Positions 14,101-15,552 of a DNA stretch of 15,552 nt are shown here, one piece after another; within the stretch, counting starts at the first letter, position 1, and every line of letters starts with the position of its first letter. The notes under the pieces are model-generated. The model saw nothing but the letters and a program-made list of their open reading frames with translations. It was not told the origin of the DNA and ran no database searches. The translations under genes and the position numbers were made by a program. Source of the DNA: CAZWSC01 sp964636385 (GTDB lineage: Bacteria; Eisenbacteria; RBG-16-71-46; CAIMUX01); assembly GCA_964636385.1 (NCBI GenBank), contig CAZWSC010000016.1, forward strand, positions 1 through 15,552, read 5' to 3'.

Positions 14101-14390
14101 AGCGTCCCCGCGGGGTCTCCGTGAATGGTTACAGGCGCTGACTGAAACCAGGGGCTCTCGCGGAAGGATGGGGTCTGGAAGACGCTATCGTTGTAGATGA
14201 GGCGGGCGTGGCAGGCTTCGGGCTGCGACCAGCCATTGGGGATCAGCCGGACCACCCGGCGGAAGACCTCCTCCACCGGGGCCCTCTCGCTGCGAAGTGC
14301 CTCCTCGATGGAGTAGAAGCAATCCAGCTCCTTGGCTCTCTCCCGCAGTTCGCGCAGCAGATCGTCAGCGGCTTCCTCATTGGGGCTCAT
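11196..14390 (-). CDS. PEP/pyruvate-binding (PPDK N-terminal type) ATP-grasp protein with C-terminal nucleotidyltransferase domain
   Basis: 1064 aa from the ATG at 14390; the frame is open further up, but AAGGAGG 5 nt before this ATG fixes the start. Residues 1-150 resemble a small sensor domain, perhaps GAF-like, ending in a coiled-coil-like helix (about 120-155). Residues 345-714 are the ATP-grasp domain of pyruvate phosphate dikinase/PEP synthase: GKLGGKSAGL (348-357), PIIVRSSSLLEDQYGAAFSG (448-467) and DIEFASDGKDFYLLQCRP (696-713). Residues 730-890 hold MGPGRWGSRGDIKLGV and PDLSFGTHFFQDLVE, blocks I associate with a subgroup of such proteins. Residues 958-1040 are a nucleotidyltransferase: LIGSTKNATADPDSDVDIML. 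The phosphohistidine and PEP-binding barrel domains of true PPDK are absent, so it cannot be an ordinary dikinase. Substrate unknown; the ATP-grasp half may phosphorylate and the C-terminal half transfer a nucleotide. It lies 9 nt upstream of mobA. Confidence 0.85.
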   Translation of the reverse strand: MSPNEEAADDLLRELRERAKELDCFYSIEEALRSERAPVEEVFRRVVRLIPNGWSQPEACHARLIYNDSVFQTPSFRESPWFQSAPVTIHGDPAGTLEVHFIPRDGAPNPAEGEVPFLESENKLIHTIADRLGHFLVNRQLRETRQQMESARRTLAAGASRQWAVIVDLLKRTDRDLLQRITRKMANHLAWKGYEEAIELLRRALPEAGAVRTGTGEENVPLGRRAPDEIVLSPDETFGIAEKHLSEGEVIACIHKWIKEDKASFLVNAIESRNAPVADMKTAISRYHRLGPDTVEFPESTRKGLLVSMIQRFFTERSEFVNMAKRYVKLEDFFALVERVVSTSRSHGKLGGKSAGLFMAMAILREVKDEKGSFAEVRVPKTWYLASDSVLEFIRFNSLDDVYNQKYVDLEQVRQEYPHIVQVFKNSRFPIEIVEGLSVVLDDLEGSPIIVRSSSLLEDQYGAAFSGKYKSLFLANVGTKRERMAALLDAVAEVYASTFGPDPIEYRIERNLIDVYEEMGIMIQEVVGRHVGDYFLPAFAGVAFSHNEFRWSARIAKKDGLLRLVPGLGTRAVDRLKDDYPVLLAPGQPGLRVNATPDEVMRYSPRFIDVINTRTGSFETLEIRDLLKEIGDDYPMADKVFSVYGDDQIKPPSFGTDYQNDDLVVTFEGLVRNTPFMDTMKRMLATLEHIFDTPVDIEFASDGKDFYLLQCRPQSSGGASQPSQIPKDLHEDCVVFTANRYVSNGKVAGITHIVYVDPFRYTALAKLSDLKAVGQAVSRLNNILPKRRFILMGPGRWGSRGDIKLGVNVTYSDINNTAVLIEIARKKGGYVPDLSFGTHFFQDLVESSIRYLPLYPDDEGILFNEEFLLKSESILPRLLPEFESISDVVRVIDVSAETGGRVLRILMNADQDRAVGVLMSQEPESDDILPDHCSEDMKSENHWKWRMRFAEQLAAGLEGGRFGVKAFYLIGSTKNATADPDSDVDIMLHVTGNEQQMRDLKLWLEGWSLCLDEVNFLRTGHRSGGLLDVHYITDEEIRNRSGLAAKIDAITDAAREVPMGKAAR

Positions 14391-14395
14391 ACCGG

Positions 14396-14402
14396 CCTCC
14401 TT
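14396..14402 (-). promoter_or_regulatory. Strong Shine-Dalgarno fixing the start of the ATP-grasp gene
   Basis: AAGGAGG on the minus strand lies 5 nt before the ATG at 14390. It rules out the longer open frame reaching up to 14531, whose extra 47 residues are Arg/Gly-rich and non-conserved and overlap a stem-loop. Confidence 0.75.
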
Positions 14403-14473
14403 GCTGGGGTTCCTGGACAACCTGCCGGCGCGGCGGCGCGTCCCCTGCATCCCCCTGCGTCGGCCCTGAACCG

Positions 14474-14526
14474 CATATCCGGAACGGCCGCCCCTCCGGC
14501 AGGACGGGCGGCCGCTCATATCCGGA
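14474..14526. repeat. 10-bp direct repeats flanking a stem-loop
   Basis: CATATCCGGA occurs at 14474-14483 and again at 14517-14526, on both sides of the 9-bp GC stem at 14485-14514. Because TCCGGA is itself a palindrome, the two copies can also pair and lengthen the hairpin by 6 bp after small internal gaps. It lies in the 148-nt gap between gdhA and the ATP-grasp gene; no promoter elements were recognised there. Confidence 0.6.
14485..14514 (-). terminator. GC-rich stem-loop after gdhA, possible terminator
   Basis: CGGCCGCCC (14485-14493) and GGGCGGCCG (14506-14514) form a perfect 9-bp stem with a 12-nt loop, about 24 nt past the gdhA stop in the direction of transcription. There is no run of T after it on the minus strand, so it is not a classic Rho-independent terminator. 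It may still end or protect the gdhA transcript before the next gene, which reads in the same direction. Confidence 0.55.
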
Positions 14527-14538
14527 GTCACCCGTCGA

Positions 14539-15552
14539 TTATACCCAACCCCGGGCCTTGCAGGCTTCCACTACCCTGTTTATCGCGATGACGTAGGCGG
14601 CATCGCGCATGAAGAGCTTCCGCTTGCGAGCCAGCTCGCTGACTGCATGGTAGGCCGAGGTCATCTTGGTATCCAGCTTGGTGAGAACCTCGTCCTTCTC
14701 CCAGTAGAAGTTCATGTTGCACTGCACCTGCTCGAAATAGCTGCAGGTCACGCCGCCGGCGTTGGCGAGGAAGTCGGGGATTACGAAGATCCCGCGCTCC
14801 TTGAGCACCTTGTCGGCATCCGGCGTCGTCGGGCCGTTGGCGCCTTCGGCCATCAGCTTGACCGTGGGCTTGATCCTGCCGGCGTTGCCCCCGTGGATCT
14901 GGCCATCCAGGGCGCACGGGATGAGCACGACGACCTCCTGCTCCAGCCAGGCTTCCCCGGGGAGAACCTCGTATCCCAGATCCGCCGCCTTCTTCTTGTC
15001 GATCCCGCCGAAACGGTCAGTGATCTTCAGCAGTTCGTCCAGATCGATCCCGGATGCCTTACGGAATGAATAGGATGTCTGATCACCCTGATCCCAGCAG
15101 GACACGCAGGTCACCTTGCCGCCCAGTTCGTTGTACTTGCGGATGGCATACTGCGCGACATTGCCGAATCCCTGGACGCTGGCAGGGGCGTCCCCGGGCT
15201 TCAGGCCGTGCTCCTTCAGCGCCTCGCGCAGTGTGAAGATCACGCCGAATCCGGTCGCCTCGGTTCTGCCGAGAGAACCGCCCATGCCGACCGGCTTGCC
15301 CGTGATGAAGCCCGGGTACTTGGCGTGCGTGATCGTCTCGTACTCGTCCAGCATCCAGAGCATGTGCTGGGCCGAGGTCATGACATCCGGAGCGGGCACA
15401 TCCTGGATCGGCCCGACATTCTCAGCCATCTGGCGCACCCAGACCCTGCAGACCTGCTCCTGCTCGCGGTTGCTGAGGTTGTGCGGGTCGCAGATCACGC
15501 CGCCCTTGGCGCCGCCGAGCGGGATATCCACCACTGCGCACTTCCAGGTCAT
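14539..15552 (-). CDS. gdhA: Glu/Leu/Phe/Val dehydrogenase, probably glutamate dehydrogenase (5' end beyond window)
   Basis: 338 sense-frame codons including the TAA at 14539-14541; the frame is open at the right edge. The Met at the edge (MTWKCAVVDIPLGGAKGGV) is internal, since this motif follows about 80-90 residues in the family, so the N-terminus is missing. Visible features are the lysine of GGAKGG (K16 of the fragment), the PAPDV aspartate (D56), GKPVGMGGSLGRTEATGFGV leading into the nucleotide-binding domain, and the dinucleotide-binding QGFGNVAQYA, where the usual second glycine pair is altered to VA. The C-terminal helix ends in the usual INRVVEACKARGWV-type sequence. The enzyme interconverts glutamate with 2-oxoglutarate and ammonia; D in VSCWDQ after the Rossmann strand would favour NAD+, but this is a guess. 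It reads in the same direction as the downstream ATP-grasp gene, with a stem-loop between. Confidence 0.9.
   Translation of the reverse strand: MTWKCAVVDIPLGGAKGGVICDPHNLSNREQEQVCRVWVRQMAENVGPIQDVPAPDVMTSAQHMLWMLDEYETITHAKYPGFITGKPVGMGGSLGRTEATGFGVIFTLREALKEHGLKPGDAPASVQGFGNVAQYAIRKYNELGGKVTCVSCWDQGDQTSYSFRKASGIDLDELLKITDRFGGIDKKKAADLGYEVLPGEAWLEQEVVVLIPCALDGQIHGGNAGRIKPTVKLMAEGANGPTTPDADKVLKERGIFVIPDFLANAGGVTCSYFEQVQCNMNFYWEKDEVLTKLDTKMTSAYHAVSELARKRKLFMRDAAYVIAINRVVEACKARGWV

Noticed and set aside
11196..14531. Full-length pyruvate phosphate dikinase or PEP synthase
   Set aside because: Only the ATP-grasp part is present; the phosphohistidine and PEP-binding barrel domains are missing and a nucleotidyltransferase domain is at the C-terminus. 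The extra 47 codons above 14390 lack conservation and the strong ribosome-binding site is at 14390.

Overview
The window is GC-rich bacterial chromosome and reads like an anaerobe that uses formate or other molybdopterin (Mo/W) enzymes. Coding density is high, genes often overlap by 4 nt, Shine-Dalgarno sequences of the GGGAGG/AAGGAGG type are strong, and TTG starts are common (4 of 9 genes in the main operon). No rRNA, tRNA, CRISPR array or phage gene was seen. I cannot name the species; an uncultured anaerobic lineage would fit, but that is a guess.

Layout: (1) 1-693, minus: 5' part of fdhE, a formate dehydrogenase maturation protein, cut by the left edge. (2) 694-890: divergent intergenic region. 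(3) 891-8662, plus: a nine-gene operon for a membrane complex of the Mrp antiporter / Mbh membrane-module type. The order is MrpE, MrpF, MrpG, an MbhD-like subunit, an MbhE-MrpB fusion, MrpC and three successive NuoL/M/N-type subunits. This is the MbhA-to-MbhH order of archaeal membrane-bound hydrogenases, but no hydrogenase or other electron-transfer subunit is present. (4) 8685-11186, minus: a P-loop NTPase (MobB-like)-FdhD fusion, a small protein ending in a CCLGCF motif, and MobA, all tied to molybdopterin cofactor and formate dehydrogenase maturation. (5) 11196-14390, minus: a 1064-aa multidomain protein with a pyruvate-phosphate-dikinase-type ATP-grasp domain and a C-terminal nucleotidyltransferase domain. 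It ends 9 nt before mobA and may be cotranscribed with it. (6) 14539-15552, minus: a Glu/Leu/Phe/Val-family dehydrogenase, probably glutamate dehydrogenase, cut by the right edge.

How they may work together: the ion-translocating operon is bracketed by fdhE on one side and fdhD, the small protein and mobA on the other. It may therefore supply the membrane arm for a formate- or Mo/W-enzyme-linked energy system whose catalytic subunits lie outside the window, or it may be a free-standing Na+/H+ antiporter. The window cannot decide between these.

The most striking non-coding feature is a 184-bp near-palindromic element (10076-10259) bounded by CTAG. It sits exactly between the small gene and the fdhD fusion. 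Removing it with one CTAG (or TA) copy restores a one-base stop/start overlap (TAGTG) between the two genes. This is strong internal evidence of a recent MITE-like insertion that now supplies the downstream gene's leader and apparent start codon.
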